Source: an uncultured Lachnospiraceae bacterium
Lineage (GTDB): Bacteria; Bacillota; Clostridia; Lachnospirales; Lachnospiraceae
Assembly: GCA_902786205.1 (NCBI GenBank)
Contig: CADABQ010000028.1
Coordinates: 1 to 54,800, forward strand
Length of the DNA stretch: 54,800 nt
Reading direction: 5' to 3'
The notes under the pieces are model-generated. The model saw nothing but the letters and a program-made list of their open reading frames with translations. It ran no database searches and was not told where the DNA came from. This document shows positions 26,607 through 35,570 of this stretch, one piece after another. Position numbers and translations under genes: made by a program. Numbering within the stretch: position 1 is the stretch's first letter; the number at the start of each line of letters is the position of its first letter.

Positions 26607-28751
26607 TTATGGCTCTGCCATCAATGAATCCAACGGTACATTTAATTCCTCTGTTCCAGGAAGCACAAAACGACCATCCTGAATCAAGGTAGTTTTTTCT
26701 CCAGTTTTTGTATATACGCTAATCTCCTGTAATTCATTATAAGGAATCGTAATATCCGTATGACAGTTAAAATATGCCTTGGTAATATCTGTTTTTCGAA
26801 GCAGTGAGCAGCTATTATCCTTTGCAATTATCTCTTTTCCATCTGGATTATAGAGTCTATTTTCCTCACTCATACTATAACAGGTATCTCCCACTGCAAA
26901 ATGTGGTCCTGTCTTTTCCGCAATCAGAATTGGCAACTTATCTGAAATATTATATTTTTTTCCCATCACATATGCCATTGTATTGGTTCCAATTGCAAAC
27001 TCTCCGATAGGAAGTGTCTCGTGCTGATACAATATATTTTCTTTTATAATTGCTGCATTTTGCGCTATAATTTCCGGGGTATCTGCCTGCCCATCTTTTG
27101 AAAAATTCTTGCAGGTATAACGTTTTATTTTTCCATCCTCAAATGCTAATTCCAAATCTTCATATCGCATTCCATTCAAGTAAACTTCTGATACGTGCAA
27201 CAAACCATAGGTTCCTTCCAATTTAGGAGAAGTAAATACTTCACCTACCGGAATATTCACATCCGCCAGACAGTTTTCAAATAATGTTTCCTTTTCTGGA
27301 TTGTTAAGAGTCGTAAGTTGTACAGTTATATCTGTTTTATTTTTCCCTTTTCCAATTACTTTAACATAGTCCCCTTTATCCAATACATCAATCATTGTCT
27401 GTTGTATTTTTTTGTATTGCTCCATATCCAACGTATTTACTTTCACCGTTTCTGCAAAAATTTCTTCAAACTGCTCCCCGATTTCCGGTATTGGATAAGC
27501 TATGATTGTAAAACTATACTGATCACTTGGAATAAATTCATTTACCAATAATCCAGCATCTCGCTGATATTCTACCGATACTTTCTGCTGCTTGTCAGAT
27601 AGGGATAGCGCAGCTTCCTTATTTATTGGAACAAATTTCTTTTCCCCAAACGTTTCAATCAAAGCAGGACCTGCATATACACTTGCCAGCTCCTCCATTT
27701 TCTCATATGCCAGTCGCATATTTACAAGCTTTCGTTCTGCCAATGGACGATCTAAATAAATAGCCTGATCAAAACGATGGTCATAATCATACTGTCGATT
27801 CGCACTAGTTCCATAAAAACCATTTTTATTTATTTTTTTATGAATACTACTTACAGCCGTTCGGTAAAATGTCGGCTCTAGTCCCATTTCACGAAATTGT
27901 ATGACTGCCTCTTTGACAATTCGTTCAAAACCAATCTGATAGCGTATATTTACCGTCTTTTTTTTGTTCAGGTCTATTCTTGCAGTCTCAAATCCTTTGC
28001 GAAAACCTTCCGTATACGTGTGTGCCATTTTTTGTATAGCATCCGGAGAAAGTGCATTTAAATATTGTGCAGTTTTTATTTCATTTTCACTAATATATTC
28101 TCCGTATAAATACAAATATCTTAAATCGGTTAAATCCTGTTTCATAATGATATCTGTTGCAAAAGAAAATTCCGGATCTAACATTTCTCGTACACGCGTA
28201 GGAATTGTCACATCACAATAATCACTAATATAATAGTAAATTGCCTGCTTTACTTCTTTATAAGTATTTTCATCCATTTCTTCCAGCAAATTAAAAATCT
28301 GAATAAACAATTCCAAACCAATCGTAATATCAAATAGGCGTTGCTCAAACGCATAGGCTATACATCCACGTAATTCTGTATATAAAAAACACAAAAGGGA
28401 TCCATACTGTTCTCCCAATTTTTCCTTGGCATAGGTTGGATTTGCATAACTATTTTCATAGCAAACACATTCTTCCCGACTGCTCTTCTTTTTCGGAAAT
28501 ATATCCTCATATAAGTCGTAATTAATCTCTTTCCACTCATCAAATCCAACTTCTTCCCATTCTCCCGCTTCCATCATGGTTGCAATATCTTTTACTTGCA
28601 ATAAAAATTTTGCAGTCTTTTTAAAGAAATCTCTGTATTGTTCCGGCAACGTATGTTGGTCACATACAATACCTTCCATACGCTCCATTGCTAATTCATA
28701 ACGTTCTCGTATCTGCTTATTTTTTTCTTCCACAATAGCATTATATGACAT
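26607..28751 (-). CDS. M29-type aminopeptidase domain with a long N-terminal extension
   Basis: This protein has 714 residues from the ATG with AGGAGG seven bases upstream; the open frame continues 17 codons further without support. The C-terminal half resembles M29 metallo-aminopeptidases (AmpS/PepS). The metal ligands can be matched: Glu in VGEVFTSP, Glu in GEFAIGTN, His in TGPHFAVGD and the His/Asp pair in NCHTDIT. About 330 N-terminal residues are helical, rich in Tyr, Glu and Asp, and not part of the standard M29 fold (family length about 370-410). It is predicted to be a cytoplasmic peptidase. The function of the N-terminal half is unknown. It lies upstream of purM and downstream of the thioesterase remnant. 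Confidence 0.75.
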   Translation of the reverse strand: MSYNAIVEEKNKQIRERYELAMERMEGIVCDQHTLPEQYRDFFKKTAKFLLQVKDIATMMEAGEWEEVGFDEWKEINYDLYEDIFPKKKSSREECVCYENSYANPTYAKEKLGEQYGSLLCFLYTELRGCIAYAFEQRLFDITIGLELFIQIFNLLEEMDENTYKEVKQAIYYYISDYCDVTIPTRVREMLDPEFSFATDIIMKQDLTDLRYLYLYGEYISENEIKTAQYLNALSPDAIQKMAHTYTEGFRKGFETARIDLNKKKTVNIRYQIGFERIVKEAVIQFREMGLEPTFYRTAVSSIHKKINKNGFYGTSANRQYDYDHRFDQAIYLDRPLAERKLVNMRLAYEKMEELASVYAGPALIETFGEKKFVPINKEAALSLSDKQQKVSVEYQRDAGLLVNEFIPSDQYSFTIIAYPIPEIGEQFEEIFAETVKVNTLDMEQYKKIQQTMIDVLDKGDYVKVIGKGKNKTDITVQLTTLNNPEKETLFENCLADVNIPVGEVFTSPKLEGTYGLLHVSEVYLNGMRYEDLELAFEDGKIKRYTCKNFSKDGQADTPEIIAQNAAIIKENILYQHETLPIGEFAIGTNTMAYVMGKKYNISDKLPILIAEKTGPHFAVGDTCYSMSEENRLYNPDGKEIIAKDNSCSLLRKTDITKAYFNCHTDITIPYNELQEISVYTKTGEKTTLIQDGRFVLPGTEELNVPLDSLMAEP

Positions 28752-28771
28752 ATCTGCACCTCCTATTTTCC

Positions 28772-28794
28772 TTTTGGTAACCGTTTTACCAAAA
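28772..28794. repeat. Inverted repeat upstream of the M29 gene
   Basis: TTTTGGTA and TACCAAAA flank a seven-base loop, about ten bases before the AGGAGG site of the peptidase gene. It could be an operator or a 5' hairpin. No T-run follows on the minus strand. Confidence 0.4.
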
Positions 28795-28820
28795 ATAGTC
28801 ATTTTTGCTTGACTAAATGA

Positions 28821-29271
28821 TTATTCCTTTTTCATTTTTTCAAAATCTGCTTTATCCTGTTGCGCTACCGTCTGAAATGCTTCATAAATCTGCGGATATT
28901 CTTTCCGCAACCGAATTGGAGACAAGGTTTTGTCGACAAAACAATGTTTACTAGTCGCTGTAGCGTGTAATTCATTTGTCTTTTTATTTCGTATTTCATA
29001 ATAGATTGAAAATTTCACTGTAGAAAATTGCTGCATCCATTCTTGTATCACAACAGTCTCTCCGTAATGAATTGCTTTTTTCATATTCTACAGATACTCC
29101 CAATACCGGAATCAAAATCCCCTGTTCTTCGACATAAGAATACGGTAAACCAAACTGTTCCATATAATAAAGTTTTGCTTCTTCTAAATAACGAACATAA
29201 TTGGAATGATGTATGATTGCCATTTGATCTGTTTCATAATAATTTGTTTTTCTCTCATATGGTTTTATCAT
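28821..29271 (-). pseudogene. YbgC/4HBT-type acyl-CoA thioesterase interrupted by a frameshift
   Basis: Two overlapping minus-strand frames together encode one hot-dog-fold thioesterase. The first (from 29271) carries the catalytic segment ETDQMAIIHHSNYVRYLEEA and ends correctly at SVEYEK. The second continues with AIHYGETVVIQEW and the rest of the fold to FEKMKKE. The break is in a run of six A residues (about 29078-29083 on the minus strand). Five A would restore VEYEKAIHYGE, the usual family sequence. The full protein would be about 150 residues. The break may be a sequencing or assembly error, a real loss of function or a phase-variable tract. It lies 17 bases after dut in the same direction. 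Confidence 0.8.
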
Positions 29272-29288
29272 ATTCTACATTCTCCCTT

Positions 29289-29735
29289 TTAACATCTTCC
29301 AGTAGAACCAAATCCTGCTTCCCCTCTCTGGGTATCCTTTAACTCCTCTACCACAGTATATTGTGCAGTCAAATATGGTGTTAAAATCAATTGTGCTACT
29401 CGTTCCCTGGGTTCAATTGTGGCCGCTTTATTACTATGATTATGAAGTGGAACCATAATTTCTCCTCTATAATCCGCATCAATTACTCCTACTTTATTTG
29501 CAGGTGCCAATCCCTTTTTCGTGGCAAGTCCACTTCTTGCATAAACAAGCCCAGCATAACCGACAGGAATTTCCATAGCAATTCCTGTTTTTACAAGATA
29601 AGTTTCTCCAGGCTTTATCGTTACCGCCTCCTCTAAGCACGCGTATAAGTCTGCACCTGCCGCATAATCGCTTCCATAGGTTGGAACAACGGCCCCTTCA
29701 CTCAACTTTTTAATATTCACAATTTGCTTTTCCAT
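29289..29735 (-). CDS. dut: dUTP diphosphatase (dUTPase)
   Basis: The 148-residue trimeric dUTPase has all five motifs: AGADLYA, ARSGLA, GVIDADYRGEI (catalytic Asp), RVAQLIL and the C-terminal RGEAGFGSTGR arm. It hydrolyses dUTP to dUMP and pyrophosphate, which prevents uracil incorporation and feeds thymidylate synthesis. The ATG at 29735 (AAGGAG ten bases upstream) is preferred. The frame runs 39 codons further, but that part lies partly in the 139-bp repeat and has no family similarity. It follows nrdG, a sensible nucleotide-metabolism neighbour. Confidence 0.96.
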   Translation of the reverse strand: MEKQIVNIKKLSEGAVVPTYGSDYAAGADLYACLEEAVTIKPGETYLVKTGIAMEIPVGYAGLVYARSGLATKKGLAPANKVGVIDADYRGEIMVPLHNHSNKAATIEPRERVAQLILTPYLTAQYTVVEELKDTQRGEAGFGSTGRC

Positions 29736-29846
29736 ATTTTCTAATCTCCTTTTCTTTTTCCATATGATTAGGTAATTGTAAAAATCTATTTTTCTTAACC
29801 TTATGCACAACTTTTGCACAAATGTCAAATAGAATCGAACTCTTTC

Positions 29847-29985
29847 CCACAATCATTTCTATTGGGCTAACGCCAAACATGAATACACATTGAACACTTG
29901 GCGAAGTATTTTTGAGCCTAGTGAGAAAGCGTACAGAGTAAAGTGTCCAGCCAAAAAGGATATTTTTAGTCATGTTGTATATTCT
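29847..29985 (-). repeat. 139-bp dispersed repeat, copy A
   Basis: This segment matches 44156-44294 on the other strand at 138 of 139 positions (the one difference is TTT versus TCT within GCTYTCTCAC). It starts inside the last codons of nrdG (which encode ENIQHD and the stop) and ends between nrdG and dut. It contains a CGCCAA/TTGGCG stem nested in GGCT/AGCC and the stretch TTGGCTGGACACTTTAC, which also occurs at about 40407-40423. Confidence 0.9.
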
Positions 29986-30508
29986 CTGTCAGATCATACT
30001 CAATAATTTTTCCCGCTTGTAAGGATTCTTGTACAAGAATTGTCCTCTGATTTGCAGACCCTTTAAAGCGTAATCCTAAATCTTTTTTTTCTTCGATATA
30101 CTCTCCATCTACCAATACATCAATGTAACTCATAAATTCCTGTGTATAGGGGCATTCTTTCCACATTTTTTGTAAAATATCTTCATCGAATAAATACCCA
30201 GTAAAACACCAAATTGTTTTCTTTGGAAAACGCTCTTTTATCTTTCGTAACAAAGGTAACAACCCTTCCTGATTTTCCGGTTCCACGGGATCCCCCCCCA
30301 AAAGAGTGATTCCCTTAATATAGTCCGGTTCCATATAGGCTAATACCTCATCCTCTGTATGCACCGTAAAAGGACTACCGTAATTAAAATTCCAAGTTTC
30401 CGGATTAAAACAATTTTTACATTTATGCGTACATCCACTTACAAACAAAGAAACCCTGACTCCCGGTCCATTTGCCACATCTACACGCTTTATCTCTGCA
30501 TAATTCAT
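29966..30508 (-). CDS. nrdG: Anaerobic ribonucleoside-triphosphate reductase activating protein
   Basis: The 180-residue radical-SAM activase starts MNYAEIKRVDVANGPGVR. The cluster-binding CxxxCxxC is in SGCTHKCKNCFNPE, and LLGGDPVEPEN is the SAM-binding GGD motif. It generates the glycyl radical on NrdD. The ATG at 30508 is chosen because GGAGG lies eight bases upstream and homologues begin there; the frame runs 12 codons further. nrdG usually sits next to nrdD, but here 7.4 kb with an amylase gene, a hypothetical gene and a transposon-like element separates them. The last codons lie inside the 139-bp repeat. Confidence 0.96.
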   Translation of the reverse strand: MNYAEIKRVDVANGPGVRVSLFVSGCTHKCKNCFNPETWNFNYGSPFTVHTEDEVLAYMEPDYIKGITLLGGDPVEPENQEGLLPLLRKIKERFPKKTIWCFTGYLFDEDILQKMWKECPYTQEFMSYIDVLVDGEYIEEKKDLGLRFKGSANQRTILVQESLQAGKIIEYDLTENIQHD

Positions 30509-30655
30509 CGCTTCTGCCTCCATATTATTCTGTACCCTTTTCATCCTGCCTGCTCAAAACAAACATAAGATACAGATACATACCACTATACACGATTTGT
30601 TTCGTATTTTCTATGAACAAGTTTAACACACCACATTTTACTTATCAACTCGAAC

Positions 30656-30699
30656 GGAAAAGAAGACATTTCAACTTCATACATTGAAATGCCTTCTTA
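30656..30699 (-). terminator. Intrinsic terminator after the alpha-amylase gene
   Basis: AAGAAGGCATTTCAA pairs with TTGAAATGTCTTCTT (15 pairs, one G-U) around a nine-base loop, followed on the minus strand by TT. It lies 17 bases beyond the amylase stop. Confidence 0.8.
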
Positions 30700-30715
30700 C
30701 CTATTTATTTTATTT

Positions 30716-33700
30716 TTACTTTACGATTACTTTTTTCACTGTTTTTGCTATGGTTGTTCCAGTACTATCTTTTACCGTTACTACAATCTTATAATTTCCT
30801 GCTTTAGTTGCCTTCCACTTCCATATAGTATTAGTTCGATACTTAGAGTAGGTAACTCTTTTCCCTGCATAAGTATAAACTGTAAATTTATATTTATATG
30901 CTTTCTTTCCACCGGAAGCCTTTACCTTAACAGTAGCTGTTTTTCCCTTTTTCAGTTTAACGGTAGTATTCTTGGTCGTTGCAACTGATAATTTTTTAGA
31001 TACAATGGTAAATGTTTTTGTTTTTGTTACGACAACACCATCCTCATCCTTTGCATATACCTTAATTTTATAGGTTCCTGCCTTATTTGCTTTCCAGTTG
31101 CAAGAGGTTAAACCTTCGGTATATTTCTTATAAGCTACTCTTTCATTTTTACTGTTATAAATTTCATAACGATAGAAATATACACCAACGCCTCCGGTTG
31201 CACGAACCGTAATTTTAACCGTTTTATTTTTTACTTGCGATAAAGATGGTGCAACGCGAAATACCGAAATTGCAAAATCACTATCATAACTTGGATGCGT
31301 CGCTGTTGGTGATGGTGCAACAGTACTAGTTGCTGTTGGTGATGGTATTGGTGTTTCTTTTTCATGATCTATAGCGGGCGTGGTTGGAGTTGGTGTGTTT
31401 ACCGCAGGTGTTTGCTGTGGTTTTTTCGTAACATCTGGATCCGTTGTTTTTTCAATCTGCTTTCCATCACCAGTAACAATCACTCCACTTGCAACCTCTA
31501 CATTTTCCATTATTCCATCATTTTGTGTATCAATTTCCAACTTACCATTCTGCAAAGTAGCATTCTTGTCAATGCTCAATTTTCCTGTAGAGTTGTAAGC
31601 TTTCAACGTAATATCTGCTGTCAGATCTGTCTGCTTAGAAATCGTAGTTTTTCCTGCCATCTGAATGGTTACTGCTTTCTTTTGTCCTTTTGCATAGGCT
31701 AATGCTTCATCAAAATCGACAAAATAGGTATCACCTACAAGATAAGCTGCAACCATTACGGTTCCCTCTGCTGATTTTTTGGAGCCATCTGGGAACGTGG
31801 CTATTACCTCTAATTTATATTTTCCAACTTCGGTAAAGGATGGTTTTTCTACCGCTTTTCCATCTACTTTATATTGTATATCTGTTGCATCTGTAGCCTT
31901 GCATTCATACAAATCCTGTGCTTTTCCATCATACATGGCAGTCTTTGTAGAAAGAGATACTTTATATTCTGTCGGAGATGTTGTCTTATCTGATTCTGGT
32001 GTGTCTGTCGGTTTTGTTGTCTCTACCGTATATTCGTAGGTACGCTTTACCGTTTTCGACCCATTTGTTGCTGTAATAACAACCGTATCGGTTCCGCTGT
32101 CACCCACTGTAAATGTCGTAGTCTCTTCAAAACTTTCTTCTTTTCCACCATTCACAGAAACAGTTGCTTTTTCTGCATCCTTTACCTGATAAGTTATCTT
32201 TGTGCCTGCTGCTACTGTTCCAGATTGCTGTGAAGCGGAAATCGTTGGTTTTTTCACTTCATAAGCAGACCAAGTACCTTTGTCCATATCATAAATTTGT
32301 CCTAATCCAGGTAACGTTAAATCCTTAGTTTTGGTCTTTTCATCTCCACCACAACTAAAAATAATATTTTGATACTGCTCTTTTCCCAAATCAATTGCAT
32401 AAATCTTGTTCTTTTCATCCACAAGTGTCATTTCTTTTCCAGGCCAATCTGCATTATTTCCAGCTCCATCTGTCCAAGCATAGGCATCTACTTTATCCCA
32501 GCCCTTTGTATTTTTAAAATAGACATACGTGCTGGTATCTTCTTCTGTTTTGGTAAAGGTTACTGTTTTTGTATCTTCTCTTCCATTGCTGCTTTTTCCA
32601 TACACTGTGACAGTTACCGTATCACCTTCCTGCATATCCTCGCCAATTGTAAATGTCTTTTTCTCTGTGAATTCTACTGGTTCTGCTTTTCCAATCTGAT
32701 ACGTAGCTTTTACTGTATTTTCTGCTGCAACCGTTACATCTATCGTATCCGAAAACTCCGTATCTTCTTCTGGTGTTATGCTAAGTTGTGGCTTATTGGC
32801 ACCAATGGTATAGGTATACTTTTGCGCTGTTGTTTTTCCATCTTTTGTTGCTGTAATCTTAACCGTGCAAGTATCTCCTTCGTTTAATCCCTTTCCGATG
32901 GTAAGTGTGACAGAATCAGAAAAGCTTGTTTCCTTTTCTCCATCAATACTATAAGATGCGCTATCTGCATTTTTTACTGTATATGTAATTTCTTTTTCTC
33001 CCAAAATCGTTCCATTTGGATAGGTTGTTTGAATTACTGGCTTGTCCACAGTAATTGGATAGGATGTAGAAGGATTTGGCATTACATTTTGATAAATGAC
33101 TGCTACGCCATATTCACTTGTAATATTTCCAGAAACGGTTCCTCCAGAAACCTTAAAGGTATTTCCAGAAACTTCATCTACATAAGAGCCATCCGGCAAA
33201 CCATGTGCAGAAGTACTAACTTCTCCCGGTCCCCCAAAACTAGCCAAAATAATACCATTACCACGTTTACAATATGCAATGTTTCCATCTGCTCCGGAAA
33301 CATCTGCATCATTTGCAAATCGATTGTTAAAATGGTTAATCGCTGCTACTTCTTTGGAAGCCCATACATAAGTAGAACAAGCGCCCATCAAAGCCGGTTC
33401 TACTGTTTTTACCATATTGTCATTAAAACTTCCATCTCTGTCATCTAACAGGGTATCCTTGGAATAATATGGTCTAACAAAGAATAATGACGCAGCATCT
33501 TTTTTATTTCCAACCATTGCCCAGGTTCGAACAATAGAACGGTCTGATGCGTATCTGGAGCTTTCATTCATATAGGTATCATGAGATTCAGCCCAAAGCA
33601 CCGATTTATCTGACGCATAATCCATGCTAAGAGCACCAGCATTATTATTACGGAATGCCTCTAACAAATGATTTCCTGCTGAATTATCTGTTACAGACAT

Positions 33701-34717
33701 ATATTTTGTATAAGAATCAATACTAAAGTTATCACCTACCGTATTTAACACTTCACCGTAAACATATAAATCTCCACCTGTTTTGGATTTATAATGCCCT
33801 TTGGCTTCATTTAAAACCGTTGGCCAGAAATCACTGGCAAAAGAACCATCATCTGGTGTTTCAATATGTTTCGCCGCATCAAAACGGAAACCATCTACAC
33901 CACAATCAATCAACTCATCCAGATAATCATACACGTACTTTTGTACGGTTTTGTTCGCTGTATTTAAATCTGGCATTCCCATAGTTCCCTGTGTGAAATC
34001 CTCACGTCCATCGCTCATCCATACTTGACGATCATTAATATGCCAATACGATTCATCCGTAAGCATATCTTTATTCCAAAATTCTCCTACCTGTGGTGAT
34101 ACATCAGATAAGGAATTTTTCCATCCTGTTATATTTCCCATATGGTTTGCTACAATATCCACGATAACTTTGATACCATACTTTTCTGCTGTCGCACACA
34201 TGGATTCTAACTCAGCTTTTGTTCCAAGCCAGGTATGTCCATTATCACATACATCAAATGTTACTGGCTGATATAACTTCCACCAGTTTCCTGTTCCACC
34301 ACGACCAGGCCAACCGACTTCTCTACCGCCCTCTTCGTCACCATTTACGGTAATGGTCTGTCCTGTTGTTTTATCCACGTAAGAATAATTATAATCCTTT
34401 GGTTGCTGTGCCGGAGACGTTTGAATTGCTGTATATCCACACTCTGCAATCAACTGCATGTGTGCTTCAATCGTGCTATAAGACCAGTTCCAGCAATGCA
34501 AAATATTGCTTCCCTGTACTTTATTCTGCAATCCATAACTATTCGCCTGTACCTGCTTGTCTTGTACTTCTACTTTTTCTACCTGCTTTTTAGCAGTATC
34601 GGTAGCTGCTATCAATTTCAAACTACCACTTGGTAATGTCGTCATAGAAAGTGTAAGTGTCAAAGCCACCGCTAATGCCCGACCAAATCTACGACCATGT
34701 CCTGAATCGTTTCTCAT
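30716..34717 (-). CDS. Secreted GH13 alpha-amylase with CBM26 and Ig-like modules
   Basis: This 1333-residue extracellular alpha-amylase has a signal peptide over about residues 1-38. The GH13 barrel (about 60-460) has VIVDIVANHMG (about 186-196), GFRFDAAKH (Asp nucleophile, about 277), YGEVL (acid/base Glu, about 323) and ESHDTY (about 376). Downstream are two Ig-like modules (about 565-730), a CBM26 starch-binding module (about 733-825, beginning YVYFKNTKGW), another Ig-like module, a Pro/Thr linker near 1105-1150, and two C-terminal Tyr-rich repeats built around FYRYEIYNS and YKFTVYTYA. These may bind the cell wall or a polysaccharide. No LPXTG is seen. It complements the larger GH13 enzyme in this window in extracellular starch breakdown. 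Confidence 0.93.
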   Translation of the reverse strand: MRNDSGHGRRFGRALAVALTLTLSMTTLPSGSLKLIAATDTAKKQVEKVEVQDKQVQANSYGLQNKVQGSNILHCWNWSYSTIEAHMQLIAECGYTAIQTSPAQQPKDYNYSYVDKTTGQTITVNGDEEGGREVGWPGRGGTGNWWKLYQPVTFDVCDNGHTWLGTKAELESMCATAEKYGIKVIVDIVANHMGNITGWKNSLSDVSPQVGEFWNKDMLTDESYWHINDRQVWMSDGREDFTQGTMGMPDLNTANKTVQKYVYDYLDELIDCGVDGFRFDAAKHIETPDDGSFASDFWPTVLNEAKGHYKSKTGGDLYVYGEVLNTVGDNFSIDSYTKYMSVTDNSAGNHLLEAFRNNNAGALSMDYASDKSVLWAESHDTYMNESSRYASDRSIVRTWAMVGNKKDAASLFFVRPYYSKDTLLDDRDGSFNDNMVKTVEPALMGACSTYVWASKEVAAINHFNNRFANDADVSGADGNIAYCKRGNGIILASFGGPGEVSTSAHGLPDGSYVDEVSGNTFKVSGGTVSGNITSEYGVAVIYQNVMPNPSTSYPITVDKPVIQTTYPNGTILGEKEITYTVKNADSASYSIDGEKETSFSDSVTLTIGKGLNEGDTCTVKITATKDGKTTAQKYTYTIGANKPQLSITPEEDTEFSDTIDVTVAAENTVKATYQIGKAEPVEFTEKKTFTIGEDMQEGDTVTVTVYGKSSNGREDTKTVTFTKTEEDTSTYVYFKNTKGWDKVDAYAWTDGAGNNADWPGKEMTLVDEKNKIYAIDLGKEQYQNIIFSCGGDEKTKTKDLTLPGLGQIYDMDKGTWSAYEVKKPTISASQQSGTVAAGTKITYQVKDAEKATVSVNGGKEESFEETTTFTVGDSGTDTVVITATNGSKTVKRTYEYTVETTKPTDTPESDKTTSPTEYKVSLSTKTAMYDGKAQDLYECKATDATDIQYKVDGKAVEKPSFTEVGKYKLEVIATFPDGSKKSAEGTVMVAAYLVGDTYFVDFDEALAYAKGQKKAVTIQMAGKTTISKQTDLTADITLKAYNSTGKLSIDKNATLQNGKLEIDTQNDGIMENVEVASGVIVTGDGKQIEKTTDPDVTKKPQQTPAVNTPTPTTPAIDHEKETPIPSPTATSTVAPSPTATHPSYDSDFAISVFRVAPSLSQVKNKTVKITVRATGGVGVYFYRYEIYNSKNERVAYKKYTEGLTSCNWKANKAGTYKIKVYAKDEDGVVVTKTKTFTIVSKKLSVATTKNTTVKLKKGKTATVKVKASGGKKAYKYKFTVYTYAGKRVTYSKYRTNTIWKWKATKAGNYKIVVTVKDSTGTTIAKTVKKVIVK

Positions 34718-34765
34718 AACATCCCGTTCCTTTCTCTTCTCATTTGTAATTTTTTTACTTACTCA

Positions 34766-34794
34766 AGTATACCATTTTTTTCTATTTTTTTCAA
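34766..34794 (-). promoter_or_regulatory. Sigma-A promoter of the alpha-amylase gene
   Basis: TTGAAA, a 17-base spacer and TATACT on the minus strand lie 49-77 bases before the start codon. About 70 bases further upstream the sequence TTACCGGTTA is a symmetric LacI-type operator half-site arrangement, which is only suggestive. Confidence 0.65.
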
Positions 34795-34879
34795 CATCAA
34801 TTAACCTTTTTGTAATACTTTTGTAATATATCATCACCGTTCAGAGGGTACAGTGAAATATAACCGGTAACGGCTTTAT

Positions 34880-34914
34880 GAAAAAAGAACCTTACCTCTT
34901 TTTCGGTAAGATCC
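34880..34914 (-). terminator. Intrinsic terminator after the hypothetical gene at 34933
   Basis: GGATCTTACC pairs with GGTAAGGTTC (two G-U pairs, eight-base loop), followed by T6 on the minus strand, 18 bases beyond the stop. Confidence 0.85.
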
Positions 34915-34932
34915 TTTTTATACACGATTCCT

Positions 34933-35454
34933 TTATTCCAACACTTTAAAATTAAATTTTGCTTTTGTAGCCTGTATCGCTTTTCTTATAGAATATTTTT
35001 GGAAGGTTCCCTGTTCATATTGTTCCATCATCCACTGAATATCATATTGCGAAGCCAATTCTTCCCCATTTGCATCATCCAAATATTTCCATTGCATAAA
35101 GAGATAACCTAACCAATAAGAAACATCTGCCAACTCGGTCTGCTCCTCTTCTAGATGATGCATACGCTTTCCTTTTCCTAACATTTCATTATCAAAAGCT
35201 GCCAGAATGTGATACGGAGACTGGCTGTATATGGAAAGCATCTGCTCAAAATACGCAAAAATATCACTTGCAAGAAATGCCTTGACAAAAGGAATGAAAT
35301 CATATCGGCATTCTACTGCATATTGAAATGTTTTTCCTATTATATTTGCATAACCATTGTGTGAAAATTCCTTTTCATCTTGTGCATAATCATACTCATA
35401 TCGCATAATATGCATCCATTGTTGAAATGGAATATCTATACTTTTTCCTTTCAT
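34933..35454 (-). CDS. Hypothetical 173-residue protein
   Basis: I do not recognise a family. From the ATG at 35454 (AGGAG nine bases upstream) the protein is acidic and aromatic-rich, with no signal peptide or membrane segment. The C-terminal half has DVSYWLGYLFMQW and YDIQWMMEQYEQ, a pattern of Trp/Tyr-rich helices seen in many small uncharacterised Firmicutes proteins. The frame continues upstream through two in-frame 12-codon repeats (35495-35552) into the left end of the transposon-like element, but no ribosome-binding site supports that longer form. It has its own terminator. Its position just outside the left end of the element means that it may be an unrelated resident gene. Confidence 0.6.
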   Translation of the reverse strand: MKGKSIDIPFQQWMHIMRYEYDYAQDEKEFSHNGYANIIGKTFQYAVECRYDFIPFVKAFLASDIFAYFEQMLSIYSQSPYHILAAFDNEMLGKGKRMHHLEEEQTELADVSYWLGYLFMQWKYLDDANGEELASQYDIQWMMEQYEQGTFQKYSIRKAIQATKAKFNFKVLE

Positions 35455-35494
35455 GCGCCATCTCTCCTTTCCATGTACTTGCATTGCAGGGTGA

Positions 35495-35556
35495 AAATTT
35501 TTCCGGAGAATCCAGAAATTTTTGTTCAAAAATTTTTTCCGGAGAATCCAGAGAAA
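35495..35556. repeat. Two direct repeats, 36-bp period
   Basis: TTTTTCCGGAGAATCCAGA occurs at about 35498-35516 and again 36 bases later at about 35534-35552, with A/T-rich flanks also partly shared. The core contains the palindrome TCCGGA. It lies between the hypothetical gene and the left end of the transposon-like element. Confidence 0.85.
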
Positions 35557-35570
35557 AATTAGAATGTATT

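Noticed and set aside
29078..29083. Programmed -1 frameshift (A AAA AAG type) in the thioesterase gene
   Set aside because: The second half is reached by a +1 (or -2) shift from the first frame, and the slippery heptamer is out of phase with the zero frame. No stimulatory hairpin follows. A one-base indel is simpler.
32369..32887. Plus-strand open frame of 172 codons inside the alpha-amylase gene
   Set aside because: It is antisense to the Ig-like and CBM26 modules. Its Cys/Phe/Ile-rich composition is a by-product of the opposite strand, with no initiation signal.
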